Shown here: piece after piece, positions 51,715 to 60,457 of the stretch
Position numbering within the stretch: the stretch's first letter is position 1
Layout: the number at the start of each line of letters is the position of its first letter
Origin: Arthrobacter sp. ok362
GTDB taxonomy: Bacteria > Actinomycetota > Actinomycetes > Actinomycetales > Micrococcaceae
Reading direction: 5' to 3'
Length of the DNA: 64,000 bases
Assembly (NCBI RefSeq): GCF_900102785.1
Contig: NZ_FNGC01000003.1
Location: 62,001 to 126,000, forward strand
Notes under the pieces: model-generated
What the model was told of the DNA's origin: nothing
Database searches by the model: none
Seen by the model: the letters and a program-made list of their open reading frames with translations, nothing else
Translations under genes and position numbers: made by a program

Positions 51715-52611
51715 TTAGGCGTCCAGCGGTGCAGCGGCGACGGTCGGCAGGGTTGGTGTCGCGGATCCGCCTGCGGGTTCCACGGTGATGCCCAGGGCGG
51801 CGGCGGAGCCGATGCCCTTGACCACCGCGGGCTTGGACAGGGCTTCAGCGTCCATGAGGCCCTGCGAGACCGGCGCTGAGCCGTCCTTGGGGATCAGCCA
51901 CATCTGGTAGACCTTGCCCGCGGGCGGGGCCGGGACACCGTTCATTTTGATGACGGCTGCGTCCCTGGACGGGGAAATCGACACGGTGGCCGTGCCGCCG
52001 CCGTTGACGTCGACGGTGGCCTGGCGGACGTCGCTGGCCTGCATTACCTGATTCAGCGGATCGTTCTGGTTTGCCACATACGCGCCCACGCCGACGCCGC
52101 CCAGGGCGATCACGGCTGCAGCGGCGACGCCGACAAGCCAGTTCCGCATGCCCTGCGGGCGGCGGCGTTCTTCCCTGCGCTTGCGGGCCGCACCGAGCTC
52201 GTCGGTGGCGGCCATTCCGGAGCTGTCGCGTACTGGGAGAGGTATCACAGGCGTCGTTTGCGGACCCGTGCCGGGGAGGGGGACTGCGGCGGGGGAAGGC
52301 TGTGCCGCCTGCGCCGGCAGGGATGACATGATCCGGTCCAGCAGCGCGGGCGGAGGCTCTTCCTCTGCGGTGAAACTGGTGGCCAGGGTCTCCCGGGCCT
52401 GTCGGACGCGCTCATTGAAGGCATCCCGGTCTGCTGCCGGTGCGGAGGCGAGGAACTGCTCGATCGCGGCGCGTTCGGCGTCGTCCACGGCGTTGAGGGC
52501 GTAGACCTCGGCAAGGTCCACGACGCGGCCGGAAGCCAGGTCGGTGGCGATCTCGGCAGTGAAGCCGCCGGGGAGGCGGTTGTCGTTCTCATGTGCGTTC
52601 ATGTCGGTCAA
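51715..52611 (-). CDS. rskA: Anti-sigma factor, RskA family
   Basis: 298 residues, cytoplasmic N-terminal anti-sigma domain (VDLAEVYALNAVDDAERAAIEQFL), one transmembrane helix (NWLVGVAAAAVIALGGVGVGAYVA) and an extracytoplasmic RskA domain (VSISPSRDAAVIKMNGVPAPPAGKVYQMWLI) ending in a Pro/Ala tail. It should hold SigK inactive at the membrane until cleaved. The start is taken as TTG 52611, preceded by GGGGGTGAG at 5 bases; the in-frame ATG at 52602 lies too far from that site. Only one base separates it from sigK, so the two are one operon. Confidence 0.9.
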   Translation of the reverse strand: MTDMNAHENDNRLPGGFTAEIATDLASGRVVDLAEVYALNAVDDAERAAIEQFLASAPAADRDAFNERVRQARETLATSFTAEEEPPPALLDRIMSSLPAQAAQPSPAAVPLPGTGPQTTPVIPLPVRDSSGMAATDELGAARKRREERRRPQGMRNWLVGVAAAAVIALGGVGVGAYVANQNDPLNQVMQASDVRQATVDVNGGGTATVSISPSRDAAVIKMNGVPAPPAGKVYQMWLIPKDGSAPVSQGLMDAEALSKPAVVKGIGSAAALGITVEPAGGSATPTLPTVAAAPLDA

Positions 52612-52612
52612 T

Positions 52613-53218
52613 TCAGCTCACCCCCAAGCAGGTCTTCAGTCGGATCAGTCCATCGCGGATGCGGGACTTGATGGTTGGAACCGCGGCATTGAGCCGCTCG
52701 GCCACTTCCCGGTAGGTGAGGCCGCCGTAGTATGCCAGCCGCACGGACTCCTGCTGCGTATCGGTCAGCGTCTCCAAGCACCGGACCACGGCCTCGGCCT
52801 CAAGCCGGCTGCCGACCTCGTCCGAGACGGAATCGTGATCGATCTCCTGGCTGCTGGCCCCGTATTTGGCTTCGCGGTCAGTGGCGGACTGCGAGGACCG
52901 GACCTTGTCCACGGCGCGGCGGTGCGAGATGGTCATGAGCCAGGCGAGCGGGCTGCCGGCCGCGGGATCGAACTTGGCCGCGTTCTGCCAGACCTGCAGG
53001 AACACTTCCTGCGTGGCGTCCTCGCTGAGTTCGGCATCGATCAGGACCCGGCGTGCCATGCCGAAGACGCGCCTGGAGGTGAGGCTGTAAAATTCCGCGA
53101 ACGCCGCCTGGTCGCCCTGGGCAATCAGTTCCAGCAGGCTGCCGAGCCGGCCGTTGATGTCGGCTGAGGTACCCGCAGGAGCGGCGGCGCCGGGGTTCGG
53201 GGCATTCGGAGTATCCAT
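52613..53218 (-). CDS. sigK: ECF RNA polymerase sigma factor SigK
   Basis: 201 residues: sigma-70 region 2 (LLELIAQGDQAAFAEFYSLTSRRVFGMA, EDATQEVFLQVWQNAAKFDPAAGSPLAWLMTISHRRAVDKVR) and region 4 (DTQQESVRLAYYGGLTYREVAERLN, VPTIKSRIRDGLIRLKTCL), the usual ECF length. The adjacent RskA identifies it as the SigK group, which controls redox- or envelope-related genes elsewhere; targets here are unknown. ATG 53218 is the usual start for the family; a GTG at 53221 is in frame. Confidence 0.92.
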   Translation of the reverse strand: MDTPNAPNPGAAAPAGTSADINGRLGSLLELIAQGDQAAFAEFYSLTSRRVFGMARRVLIDAELSEDATQEVFLQVWQNAAKFDPAAGSPLAWLMTISHRRAVDKVRSSQSATDREAKYGASSQEIDHDSVSDEVGSRLEAEAVVRCLETLTDTQQESVRLAYYGGLTYREVAERLNAAVPTIKSRIRDGLIRLKTCLGVS

Positions 53219-53527
53219 CACCCCCAAGCATAAGGCGCCTACAGGCGAAGGCGGGTCACCAGGTGCGGCATGCGGCGAGGGGCCGGCCCTTGCCTCACGG
53301 GCAGGGGATCTAACCAGATGCACTGTTCTCACCCGCCGCTCCTCGCTCCCTTCCGTTTCTCCCCACAATGCTGAGTAGACATGATGCTGAGTCGACGGTT
53401 TCGTGTGCCGCCTTCAGAAGTGATTCGGAGCAGCCCGGAACACGGATGGGCGCCGTCTGCGGGATTCTTTCCCGCGGGCTCCCCATGGGGCAGCCGCCGG
53501 TCCTGCCGGCGGTACACGGCGGACCCG
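53219..53527. other. Intergenic region upstream of sigK
   Basis: No supported gene; the short open frames here overlap each other and match nothing. On the minus strand GAAACC followed 16 bases later by GTCTAC (around 53375-53402) is compatible with an ECF-type promoter that could drive sigK itself, but this is only a pattern match. Confidence 0.35.
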
Positions 53528-53995
53528 CTACAGCTTGGCCCCGGCGAACCCGTTCTGGCGCCACGCCTCATAGACGGCGATGGACGCCGCGTTGGCCAGG
53601 TTCAGCGACCGGAGGGAGGGCAGCATCGGCAGGCGGACGCGGGACGTCACCCGGGGACTGTGCTTGACTTCCTCGGGCAAACCCACGGATTCAGGACCAA
53701 ACAGCAGGACATCGCCGGCGCGGTATTGGATGTCTGTGTAGGTGGTTTCGCCGTCGGAGGTGAAGGCAAATACCCGTTCCGGCTCCAGCGCCGCCCAGGC
53801 TGCGTCGATGTCCGGGTGGACGGTCACGACGGCGAGGTCGTGGTAGTCCAAGCCTGCCCGCCGGAGCTTGGCGTCGGAAAAATCAAAGCCCAGGGGCTCC
53901 ACCAGATGCAGCTCGGCGCCCGTGATGGCAGCCAGCCTGATGGCGTTTCCCGTATTGCCGGGGATTTCGGGGGTGTGGAAGAGGATGCGGAACAC
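53528..53995 (-). CDS. trmL: tRNA (cytidine/uridine-2'-O-)-methyltransferase TrmL
   Basis: A 155-residue SPOUT methyltransferase that methylates the 2'-O of the wobble base (position 34) in some tRNA-Leu. It has the family start FRILFHTPEIPGNTGNAIRLAA, LVEPLGFDF, VLLFGPESVGLPEEV, and the SAM-binding knot RLPMLPSLRSLNLANAASIAVYEAWRQ. Length is typical. Start ATG 53995. It stands alone between sigK and the J-domain gene. Confidence 0.94.
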   Translation of the reverse strand: MFRILFHTPEIPGNTGNAIRLAAITGAELHLVEPLGFDFSDAKLRRAGLDYHDLAVVTVHPDIDAAWAALEPERVFAFTSDGETTYTDIQYRAGDVLLFGPESVGLPEEVKHSPRVTSRVRLPMLPSLRSLNLANAASIAVYEAWRQNGFAGAKL

Positions 53996-54081
53996 CTTTC
54001 CATCCTAGCGAGCCGCCGGCGTCGGGCGCGCCGCGTCCCCTCCGCCCTGTGAGATCCGCGGGGGAAGGCGCTGGGCGGAAT

Positions 54082-55056
54082 CTAGTGCATCCCGCGCAGC
54101 AGGCGGGCCAGCACGGGCACGTTGACGGTATTGGGGGCCGGACCCGAGCCGAGGAACAGCTTGAGGCCGCGGGCCAGGCCCGCGGCGTTGACCACTTCGA
54201 CAAGCCCCGAACCTTCCCCGTGCCCGCTACCTTGGCCGCCGGGTGCGCGGCGGTGCCGGTCGATGACCGGTTGATGCAGATTGCCGTCCGTGCTGTGGAC
54301 AACAATCCAGCCGGTGACATTGAGCTCGGGAAAAATGTCCTGCATCCGGCGCACGACGTGGGCCAGTTGGGGCGGGGCGACGGAGCGTCCGCCGTGTGTC
54401 AACGTGCTGCCGTTCCACGCATAGGCGCCCGGCGGCAGCAGCATGGACCCGATGATTGCCAGCCGGTAACCCGCAAGGACGGCGTGGTCGATGTGGCTGT
54501 TGTCCGCCGGGGACTGCAGCCCGTTGACGAGGCGCGCCGCCGGAATGGTGGTCAGGATCTGCCTGCTGATGAGCTGCACGGTGCGCATCTCGCGTTGGAT
54601 CCGGGCCTCGGCCCCGAAGATCCCGCGCTTGCGGGGCATGCCGTGGACCTGCTGCCGGGCCACGCCGGCAGGGATCAGCGGCACCGCTGTCCCGCCGCCA
54701 AACTGCTCGAACGGGGGAACATAGACGGGTGGGTCGGCCGCCGTATTCCGCGGCGTGTTCGGGCGGCGCACGTTGGCTGAGGCCCGGCTGCCCGCGGCCG
54801 GGGCGTCGAAGTGGGCGCCCTCGTCGCCGGCGGGAGAGGAATATGCGCTGCCGTACGAACGGTCATAGTCCGCGCGGCGCTTTGCGTCGATGAGTATCTC
54901 GTAGGCGAGGGTGACACGCCGGAACGCTGCAGGATCGCCGCCGTGATCCGGGTGGGCGAGCCGGGCGGCCTTGCGGTACGCCACTTTGATGTCCTTCTCC
55001 GTCGCAGTCACGGGGATCCCGAGGACCTGGTAATGCGAGCTGCTGCCCTGCGTCAA
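54082..55056 (-). CDS. J-domain (DnaJ-like) protein with uncharacterised C-terminal domain
   Basis: 324 residues. The N-terminal J domain (HYQVLGIPVTATEKDIKVAYRKAARLAHPDHGG in segments) has the HPD motif that stimulates DnaK. There is no Gly/Phe or zinc-finger region, so it is not a classical DnaJ. A Pro-rich linker is followed by a domain seen as IFGAEARIQREMRTVQLISRQIL and AYAWNGSTLTHGGRSVAPPQLAHVV, resembling nuclease-related (NERD-like) sequence only weakly. The TTG start at 55056 is supported by AAGGA 7 bases upstream; the upstream open frame is not conserved. Confidence 0.82.
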   Translation of the reverse strand: MTQGSSSHYQVLGIPVTATEKDIKVAYRKAARLAHPDHGGDPAAFRRVTLAYEILIDAKRRADYDRSYGSAYSSPAGDEGAHFDAPAAGSRASANVRRPNTPRNTAADPPVYVPPFEQFGGGTAVPLIPAGVARQQVHGMPRKRGIFGAEARIQREMRTVQLISRQILTTIPAARLVNGLQSPADNSHIDHAVLAGYRLAIIGSMLLPPGAYAWNGSTLTHGGRSVAPPQLAHVVRRMQDIFPELNVTGWIVVHSTDGNLHQPVIDRHRRAPGGQGSGHGEGSGLVEVVNAAGLARGLKLFLGSGPAPNTVNVPVLARLLRGMH

Positions 55057-55197
55057 ACAGAGATCCTTTTCATCGATGGTGCCGGCATTGAGAATGCCGG
55101 ACCGTGCGTGGGCGTCCGGCAGGCCCAGTTTAACCGGCTGGAGGAACAACGACTGCGCGTACCGGGATGGTTCCCGGCGGCTGGCACAATTGCGCGC

Positions 55198-55400
55198 ATG
55201 ATGATCGCCGTCGCCCTCAACCCGCGCGCATCCTTTGGCCGGGCTCGCGGAGGCTGTTGATGACGCGCTGGAATCCGGCGTGGATGCGCTGGTCGTGGTG
55301 GGCGGCAACGGCCAGTCGATCGGCGGTGGAATGAGGATCGTCCAGGAGGCCGTCCTTGATGACGGCCTCCTGGACCTGTTCATTAGTAGCCGGTTGTCAA
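55198..55400 (+). pseudogene. Remnant of a diacylglycerol kinase (DgkB/YegS-like) gene with internal deletions
   Basis: ATG 55198 opens MMIAVALNPRASFGR, the N-terminus of actinobacterial diacylglycerol kinases, then stops after 20 residues. From 55235 in another frame comes EAVDDALESGVDALVVVGGNG (start of the GGDG nucleotide motif), joined directly to GGGMRIVQEAVLDDGLLDL, which belongs to the C-terminal part of the enzyme. So most of the middle (several hundred bases) and a piece near the start are deleted. The end runs into an 8-base tandem repeat. Cannot encode an active kinase. Confidence 0.75.
55341..55374. repeat. Perfect 14-bp inverted repeat inside the kinase remnant
   Basis: TCCAGGAGGCCGTC pairs exactly with GACGGCCTCCTGGA around the 6-base loop CTTGAT. 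No T-run, so terminator function is doubtful. It may act as a transcript end for the convergent doxX gene or be a by-product of the coding sequence. Confidence 0.6.
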
Positions 55401-55432
55401 AGCGGCTTAGCGGCTTAGCGGCTTAGCGGCTT
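55401..55432. repeat. Tandem repeat (AGCGGCTT) x4
   Basis: Four exact copies of the 8-base unit AGCGGCTT. The stop codon of the minus-strand doxX gene (55423-55425) lies inside it, and the kinase remnant ends against it, so the array sits at the join of two 3' ends. Slippage here would change the DoxX C-terminus. Confidence 0.85.
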
Positions 55433-55857
55433 GGCGTAGCGGCCTGCGCGGCCTTGCGCGGGGACAGCCTGTTCAGTGCCAGGGCGCCCACGAGCAGCCC
55501 GAAGTCACGCAGTGCGACGTCGTAGAAGCCGCCGAGGACGATCAGGTTGATGATGATGCCCAGCAGCCAGGCGGCCACGAGCGCCGATCCGAAGCGCGGG
55601 CGCAGCGCCACCATTACGCCGGCGATGATTTCCACCACGCCAACGATGTACATGATGGTCTGGGCCGGCAGCGGGACTACCGAGGCCACCACGGGGGCCA
55701 GGTACATGGTCCAGTGGGTCAGCAGATTCGTGAACTTGTCCAGGCCGAACAGGATCGGCGCAACCGTAAAGACGGTCCGCAACAAGAGGAAGGCCTGGCG
55801 GTGCGGGTCCGCCGCGAGCTGCTGTGCTTCAGTGGCGCGGGCTGGGGAAACTTTCAT
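55423..55857 (-). CDS. DoxX family membrane protein
   Basis: 144 residues with about four transmembrane helices. Family stretches: RTVFTVAPILFGLDKFTNLLTHWTMYLAPVVA, AQTIMYIVGVVEIIAGVMVALRPRFGS and AAWLLGIIINLIVLGGFYDVALRDFGLLVGAL. DoxX-like proteins belong to quinone/redox-related membrane families, and their exact role here is unknown. Divergent from a wHTH regulator with cysteines, with a repeat-rich promoter region between them, so likely controlled by it. The stop codon lies in a tandem repeat. Confidence 0.85.
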   Translation of the reverse strand: MKVSPARATEAQQLAADPHRQAFLLLRTVFTVAPILFGLDKFTNLLTHWTMYLAPVVASVVPLPAQTIMYIVGVVEIIAGVMVALRPRFGSALVAAWLLGIIINLIVLGGFYDVALRDFGLLVGALALNRLSPRKAAQAATPSR

Positions 55858-55868
55858 GGCATGCTCCT

Positions 55869-55895
55869 TCTAAAAATGGATAACTCGATTTTAGA
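55869..55895. promoter_or_regulatory. Inverted repeat TCTAAAA...TTTTAGA between doxX and the regulator
   Basis: TCTAAAA (55869-55875) and TTTTAGA (55889-55895) form 7-bp arms separated by 13 bases, directly upstream of doxX. TTTTAGA recurs at 55929-55935. A plausible operator for the divergent regulator. Confidence 0.4.
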
Positions 55896-55919
55896 ACGGC
55901 ACCTGAGGATTAAGCAATG

Positions 55920-55947
55920 ATTCTTGTTTTTAGAGATATTCTTGTTT
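55920..55947. promoter_or_regulatory. Direct repeat ATTCTTGTTT before the regulator gene
   Basis: Two exact copies of ATTCTTGTTT (55920-55929 and 55938-55947) with an 18-base period, ending one base before the regulator's ATG. TAGAGAT between them could be a -10 element of a leaderless transcript. There is no Shine-Dalgarno. Confidence 0.4.
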
Positions 55948-55948
55948 C

Positions 55949-56719
55949 ATGACCAAACTCCCCTGGAATCGCAGGCTTGCGGCGGTCGCGTCCCTGGGCG
56001 ACGAGAACCGCAGGATGCTGTTTGACTACGTCGCCTCAGCGGCAGACGCCGTCGGCCGGGACGACGCCGCCCAGGCTTTGGGCCTGGCGCGGAGCACAGC
56101 CTCGTTCCATCTGGACCGGCTCGTGAAAGACGGGCTGCTGGCCGTGGAGTTCCGCAAGCTCGGAGGCCGGGAGGGCCCCGGTTCCGGCCGGCCCGCCAAG
56201 CTGTACCGGGCCGCCGTGGACGAGGTGGCGGCCTCCGTCCCCGACCGCAACTATGATCTCGCCGCCGAGTTGCTGGTTTCCGCGGTCGAAGCTGCGACCA
56301 GCGACGGCGGATCGCCGCGGGAGGCCCTGCTCCGGGCCGCCCGCGCCAAGGGGCACTCGGCGGGCGAATCCGCAGCCCGTGCATCCGGGCGCGAGCCGGC
56401 GGGTGCCACCGGGGCGGGGGATGCGGAAACGGCCGGCGGTCCCGATGGTGCCGGCCCGTTCGCGGACTTCCTGACCGGGCAGGGCTACTGCCCGGCGGAC
56501 GACGGCGGCGGGGGACTGGTGCTGATGAACTGCCCGTTCCATCGCCTCGCCGCGGGGCACGCAGACGTGGTCTGTGCCATGAACGGGGCCTTCCTGAGCG
56601 GAGCCTCGGCGGCCCTGGGGATCGACCCGGGACGGATCGAAGCGCTCGCCATCGAGGATCTCAGGGAGCAGGGGAGCGCGCAGCCCGGGCAGTGCTGTGC
56701 CCGCATCCTGCCTGCGTGA
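55949..56719 (+). CDS. Winged-HTH transcriptional regulator with C-terminal cysteine motif (SufR-like)
   Basis: 256 residues. The N-terminal wHTH is DDAAQALGLARSTASFHLDRLVKDGLLAVEF with a PAKLYRA wing. The C-terminal half has a ligand-like domain with YCPADD, NCPFHRLA and VVCAMN: three cysteines spaced C-x13-C-x13-C, close to the C-x12-C-x13-C spacing of the Fe-S regulator SufR, plus QCC near the end. An Fe-S or metal cofactor is likely but not proven. The start has no Shine-Dalgarno and probably is leaderless. Divergent from doxX, its likely target. Confidence 0.82.
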   Translation: MTKLPWNRRLAAVASLGDENRRMLFDYVASAADAVGRDDAAQALGLARSTASFHLDRLVKDGLLAVEFRKLGGREGPGSGRPAKLYRAAVDEVAASVPDRNYDLAAELLVSAVEAATSDGGSPREALLRAARAKGHSAGESAARASGREPAGATGAGDAETAGGPDGAGPFADFLTGQGYCPADDGGGGLVLMNCPFHRLAAGHADVVCAMNGAFLSGASAALGIDPGRIEALAIEDLREQGSAQPGQCCARILPA

Positions 56720-56731
56720 CAGGGCTTCCGG

Positions 56732-57640
56732 CTACCGGCCCCGCCCCCCGGCCGAAGAGGTGGCCGGCGCTGCGAGCCTGCGCGGCTGGCCCTTGGTTCC
56801 GGTCAGCAGGACGCCGGCGACCACCATGAGGCCGCCGACGATCTGCACGGGAGTGAGCGGCGTTCCCAGCAGTACGGTAATGATGGCCGTAAAGACCACC
56901 ATCAGGTTGAGATAGTTTCCCGCGGTCCCGGGCGGGGTGGTCTTCAGCGCCAGGTTCCAGAAGAGGTACGAACCAAGGGAGGGGAACACGGCGATGTACG
57001 CCAGCGACCAGCCTTCGGCCGCGGTGTCCGGAAATCGCACGTTCATGGCGAGCGCGAACGGCGCCAGCGTCACGGTCGCCATCACCACCTGCACGGCCGT
57101 GGCCGAGATGGCCGGCAGCTTCAGCCGGCGGGCAATGATCGTATAAAAGCCCCAGATGATGATCGCACCGACCATCATGAGTTCGCCGGTGTTGATGGGA
57201 AGGCTGAATACGCGTGCCAGCTCACCCCGGCTCAGGACGAGCAGCACCCCCAGCAGGCCCAGGCAGATGCCGAGCCAGCCCACTCGGGTGGTCTTCTCGC
57301 CGATCAGGACGATCGCCATGACCACAATCAGGGCCGGGTTGGCGGCCGTGATGAGGGAGGCGTTCATCGCGGACGTGTATCCGAGCGCGCTGTAGAGCAG
57401 CAGCGTGTAGCCGCTCATGCCCAGGACGCTCAGCAGGAGGAGGACGGGCCAGCGGCGCAGCACCGCGCGCCAGTCCGGCTTCTCAACGAAATAGGCCAGG
57501 AGCAGCAGCGGCACGGCGGCCAGGCTCCAGCGCCAGAAGGTCAGCTCCAGCGGGGTCATTGAGGCGACGGCGGCCTGTCCGACGACGTAATTGCCGGACC
57601 AGAACAAGGTGGCCAGCACAAGGTAGAGGGAGGCTTTCAC
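56732..57640 (-). CDS. EamA/DMT family transporter
   Basis: 302 residues with ten predicted transmembrane helices in two EamA repeats: SLYLVLATLFWSGNYVVGQAAV starts the first, LMMVGAIIIWGFYTIIARRL the second. The first repeat ends YTSAMNASLITAANPALIVVMA, the second GNYLNLMVVFTAIITVLLG. Members export metabolites such as amino acids; the substrate is unknown. The tail is basic and Pro/Gly-rich. ATG 57640; divergent from the cysteine desulfurase gene. Confidence 0.9.
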   Translation of the reverse strand: MKASLYLVLATLFWSGNYVVGQAAVASMTPLELTFWRWSLAAVPLLLLAYFVEKPDWRAVLRRWPVLLLLSVLGMSGYTLLLYSALGYTSAMNASLITAANPALIVVMAIVLIGEKTTRVGWLGICLGLLGVLLVLSRGELARVFSLPINTGELMMVGAIIIWGFYTIIARRLKLPAISATAVQVVMATVTLAPFALAMNVRFPDTAAEGWSLAYIAVFPSLGSYLFWNLALKTTPPGTAGNYLNLMVVFTAIITVLLGTPLTPVQIVGGLMVVAGVLLTGTKGQPRRLAAPATSSAGGRGR

Positions 57641-57732
57641 CGCCCGAATCTACACCAGCCGAGTGCCGTTCCCGGTGCCTGCGCCCATCGCCGCCGCAGC
57701 TGGGGAGCCGCGGCCGCAGGTAGAATTGGGCT

Positions 57733-58974
57733 GTGCCTGTATACCTCGACCATGCCGCCACAACCACCCTCGCCCCGGAGGCGCTGGCTGCCCTGACGCG
57801 CGAACTGGCCCGGACGGGCAACCCTTCCTCGCTGCACGGATCGGGCCGTCGTGCCCGGCGCTCCGTGGAGGACGCGAGGGAAGTGCTCGCGGCGGCCGCC
57901 GGTGCCCATCCCTCAGAGGTCATCTTTACTTCCGGCGGGACCGAGGCGGACAACCTGGCGGTCAAGGGCCTGTACTGGGCCCGCCGTGCCGAGGACCCTG
58001 CCCGTACCCGCATCCTGTGTTCCGCCGTCGAACACCACGCGGTGCTGGACACCGTTGAATGGCTCGAACGGCATGAGGGGGCCGAGGTCTGCTGGCTCCC
58101 GGTGGATGCCGCGGGCCTCGTGGATCTGGCGGTGCTTGAGGCCGAGCTGTCCCGGGATCCGGCGTCGATCGCCCTGGTGACTGTCATGTGGGCCAACAAC
58201 GAGGTCGGCACCATCCAGCCCGTCGCCCGGGTTGTGGAGCTGGCACACGCCGCCGGCGTGCCCGTCCATTCCGACGCCGTCCAGGCCTTCGGCTCCATAC
58301 CCGTTGACTTCCGCGGGACGGGCCTGGACGCCATGTCCGTCTCCGGGCACAAGATCGGCGGACCCGTCGGCGTCGGCGCGCTCATCCTGGGCCGGGCGGT
58401 GAAGCTGACCCCGGTCCAGCATGGCGGCGGGCAGGAACGCGACGTCCGCTCCGGGACCCTGGACACCGCGTCGATCGCCGCTTTTGCCGCGGCCGCCGGG
58501 GCCGTCGCCGCGAAGCTCCCCGGGGAGGCCGCCAGGATCGCGGCCCTTCGGGACCGGTTGATTGAGGGCGTCCACGAGGCCGTTCCCGAGGCCGTCCTTC
58601 GGGGCGCCCCGGGCCCCGGCCGGTTGCCTGGCAATGCGCATTTCACGTTCCCCGGCTGCGAAGGAGACTCGCTGCTGTTCCTGCTGGACCTCGCCGGCGT
58701 CGAATCCTCCACGGGCTCCGCCTGCACTGCAGGCGTTCCGCGGCCCTCCCATGTGCTGCTGGCCATGGGCCTGGATGAGGGCACGGCGAGGGGGGCGCAG
58801 CGGTTTACGCTCGGGCATTCCTCGACCGTCGCCGACGTCGATGCCCTGCTCGCCGCGCTGCCGGGCGCCTGCGCGCGGGCCCGCCAGGCCGGCATGGCCG
58901 CGCATGAGTCCAGCATCCAGACCGCGGGAACGGTCGCCCGTGAGTCTGCGCGTCAGGCCTCCGCAGGGAGCTAA
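57733..58974 (+). CDS. Cysteine desulfurase (NifS/IscS-like)
   Basis: A 413-residue PLP enzyme releasing sulfur from cysteine as an enzyme persulfide. [16 protein letters not shown] at the start, [32 protein letters not shown], and Lys in [16 protein letters not shown] as the PLP lysine; the active Cys is in [17 protein letters not shown]. The length and loop fit the class I (IscS/NifS) group. GTG 57733. It overlaps the convergent oxidoreductase by 4 bases, and MnmA, a likely sulfur acceptor pathway, lies nearby. Confidence 0.93.
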   Translation: MPVYLDHAATTTLAPEALAALTRELARTGNPSSLHGSGRRARRSVEDAREVLAAAAGAHPSEVIFTSGGTEADNLAVKGLYWARRAEDPARTRILCSAVEHHAVLDTVEWLERHEGAEVCWLPVDAAGLVDLAVLEAELSRDPASIALVTVMWANNEVGTIQPVARVVELAHAAGVPVHSDAVQAFGSIPVDFRGTGLDAMSVSGHKIGGPVGVGALILGRAVKLTPVQHGGGQERDVRSGTLDTASIAAFAAAAGAVAAKLPGEAARIAALRDRLIEGVHEAVPEAVLRGAPGPGRLPGNAHFTFPGCEGDSLLFLLDLAGVESSTGSACTAGVPRPSHVLLAMGLDEGTARGAQRFTLGHSSTVADVDALLAALPGACARARQAGMAAHESSIQTAGTVARESARQASAGS

Positions 58975-60221
58975 TTCGGGAGCTGATCCAGAAGCTGGTC
59001 CAGCGGTGCCGAGGAATCGGCAAGCAGGTCCGGGCTCACGGCGCTACGTGCGCTGATGAGCGCCTTGATCGCCTTCTGCGGCTTGGCGGCGCGGGGCCAG
59101 TTGACGTTCATCCCGGCGATCACGTGGCCGCCCCGCTGCCAGAAGGCAATGAACTCCTTGTCCGCAAGCGAGCCGCGGATGACCGGCGGCCCGGCAACCA
59201 GCGTCGGGAAGCCCGAATATTCCATGCTGACGTCGTACTGGTCCGTGTAGAAGTACGGGATGGTATCCAGTGCGGCATCGAGGCCGAGCATTGCCTTGGC
59301 GGCCACCTTGCCGCCATTGAGGGCGTTGGACCAGTGCTCGCTGCGGTGGTGCTCGCCGGTGAACGGGTGCAGGGCATTCGCGACGTCGCCGGCAGCGAAG
59401 ATCCCGGGCGCCGAGGTCCGCAGCGACGCGTCGGTGAGGATGCCGTTGCGGATCCTGATGCCGGCCGCCTCGGCCAAACCGACCTCCGGTACGACCCCGA
59501 CGGCGATGACCACCAGGTCGGCGGGCAGGACTTCGCCGGCATCGGTGACCACAGCCGTCGCCCGTCCCGACCGCCCCTGAATCCCGGCAGCGGACGCCGG
59601 AAGCCTGAACCGTACCCCGTGGGCCTCGTGCAGCTCGCGGAAGAAGCCACCCAGGTCCGGGCCGATCGCCGCGCCCAGCGGCACCTCCTCCAGCCCCAGC
59701 AAGGTGACAGTATTTCCGAAGGTGCTGGCGGCGGCAGCCAGTTCCATCCCGATCCAGCCGGACCCGACCATGACCACGTTGAGGCCACCGTCGGCGAGGC
59801 GGGCGTGCAGGCGCCGGCTGTCCTCCACCGTCCTGAAGGTGCTGACGCCGTCGAACCCGCTGCCGGGCAGGGGGATGGTCCTGGGCCGTGCTCCCGTGGC
59901 GAGCAGCAGGGAGGCGTACTCCAGCCGCCCGCCGCCGTCCAGAACCACGGCCCGGGCAGCCGGGTCCAGATCCGTGACCTGGACACCGAGCCGGAGGTCG
60001 ACGTCGTTCGCGTCGTACCAGTCCCCGGGCACCACCGGCAGGGCGTCGTCGCCGGCCTTGCCCAGCAGGTACTCCTTGGACAGCGGCGGGCGCAGGTACG
60101 GCTGGTGGGATTCGGCGGCCGCCAGCACCACGGGGCCGCTGAATCCCTCCGCCCGCAATGTTTTGGCTGCGGTAGCACCGGCCAGTCCGCCGCCCACGAT
60201 CACGATGTTCTCAACAGCCAT
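58971..60221 (-). CDS. FAD/NAD-dependent oxidoreductase (ferredoxin reductase-like)
   Basis: 416 residues: FAD motif [22 protein letters not shown] at the start, ATGARPR, an NAD motif [21 protein letters not shown] in the middle, and [14 protein letters not shown], followed by a C-terminal reductase domain. This is the architecture of rubredoxin or ferredoxin reductases of the BphA4 type. The electron partner is unknown. ATG 60221 ([12 protein letters not shown]) is chosen; the frame stays open 71 codons upstream without homology. Divergent from mnmA. Confidence 0.9.
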   Translation of the reverse strand: MAVENIVIVGGGLAGATAAKTLRAEGFSGPVVLAAAESHQPYLRPPLSKEYLLGKAGDDALPVVPGDWYDANDVDLRLGVQVTDLDPAARAVVLDGGGRLEYASLLLATGARPRTIPLPGSGFDGVSTFRTVEDSRRLHARLADGGLNVVMVGSGWIGMELAAAASTFGNTVTLLGLEEVPLGAAIGPDLGGFFRELHEAHGVRFRLPASAAGIQGRSGRATAVVTDAGEVLPADLVVIAVGVVPEVGLAEAAGIRIRNGILTDASLRTSAPGIFAAGDVANALHPFTGEHHRSEHWSNALNGGKVAAKAMLGLDAALDTIPYFYTDQYDVSMEYSGFPTLVAGPPVIRGSLADKEFIAFWQRGGHVIAGMNVNWPRAAKPQKAIKALISARSAVSPDLLADSSAPLDQLLDQLPN

Positions 60222-60457
60222 GTCCGCTCGATTCCCGCGTCTGCTCAATTCCCATGCCTGCGCGCTTCCGATTCTAAAACCGCTTCTCCTGACGTTAGAA
60301 GCGGGAAGCGGCCCCGTCAAGGCTTTTTGGGGAGGCTTCGGCGTGGCGATAGAATGGCGTGGCAGGCATTGTGCTATTTCCGCGGCGCAGTGAACCAACA
60401 CAGCCGTGAGCCGCAGTCCCGGTGCCTGCGACACCCTGAACCCTAAAGAAAGCCAGC

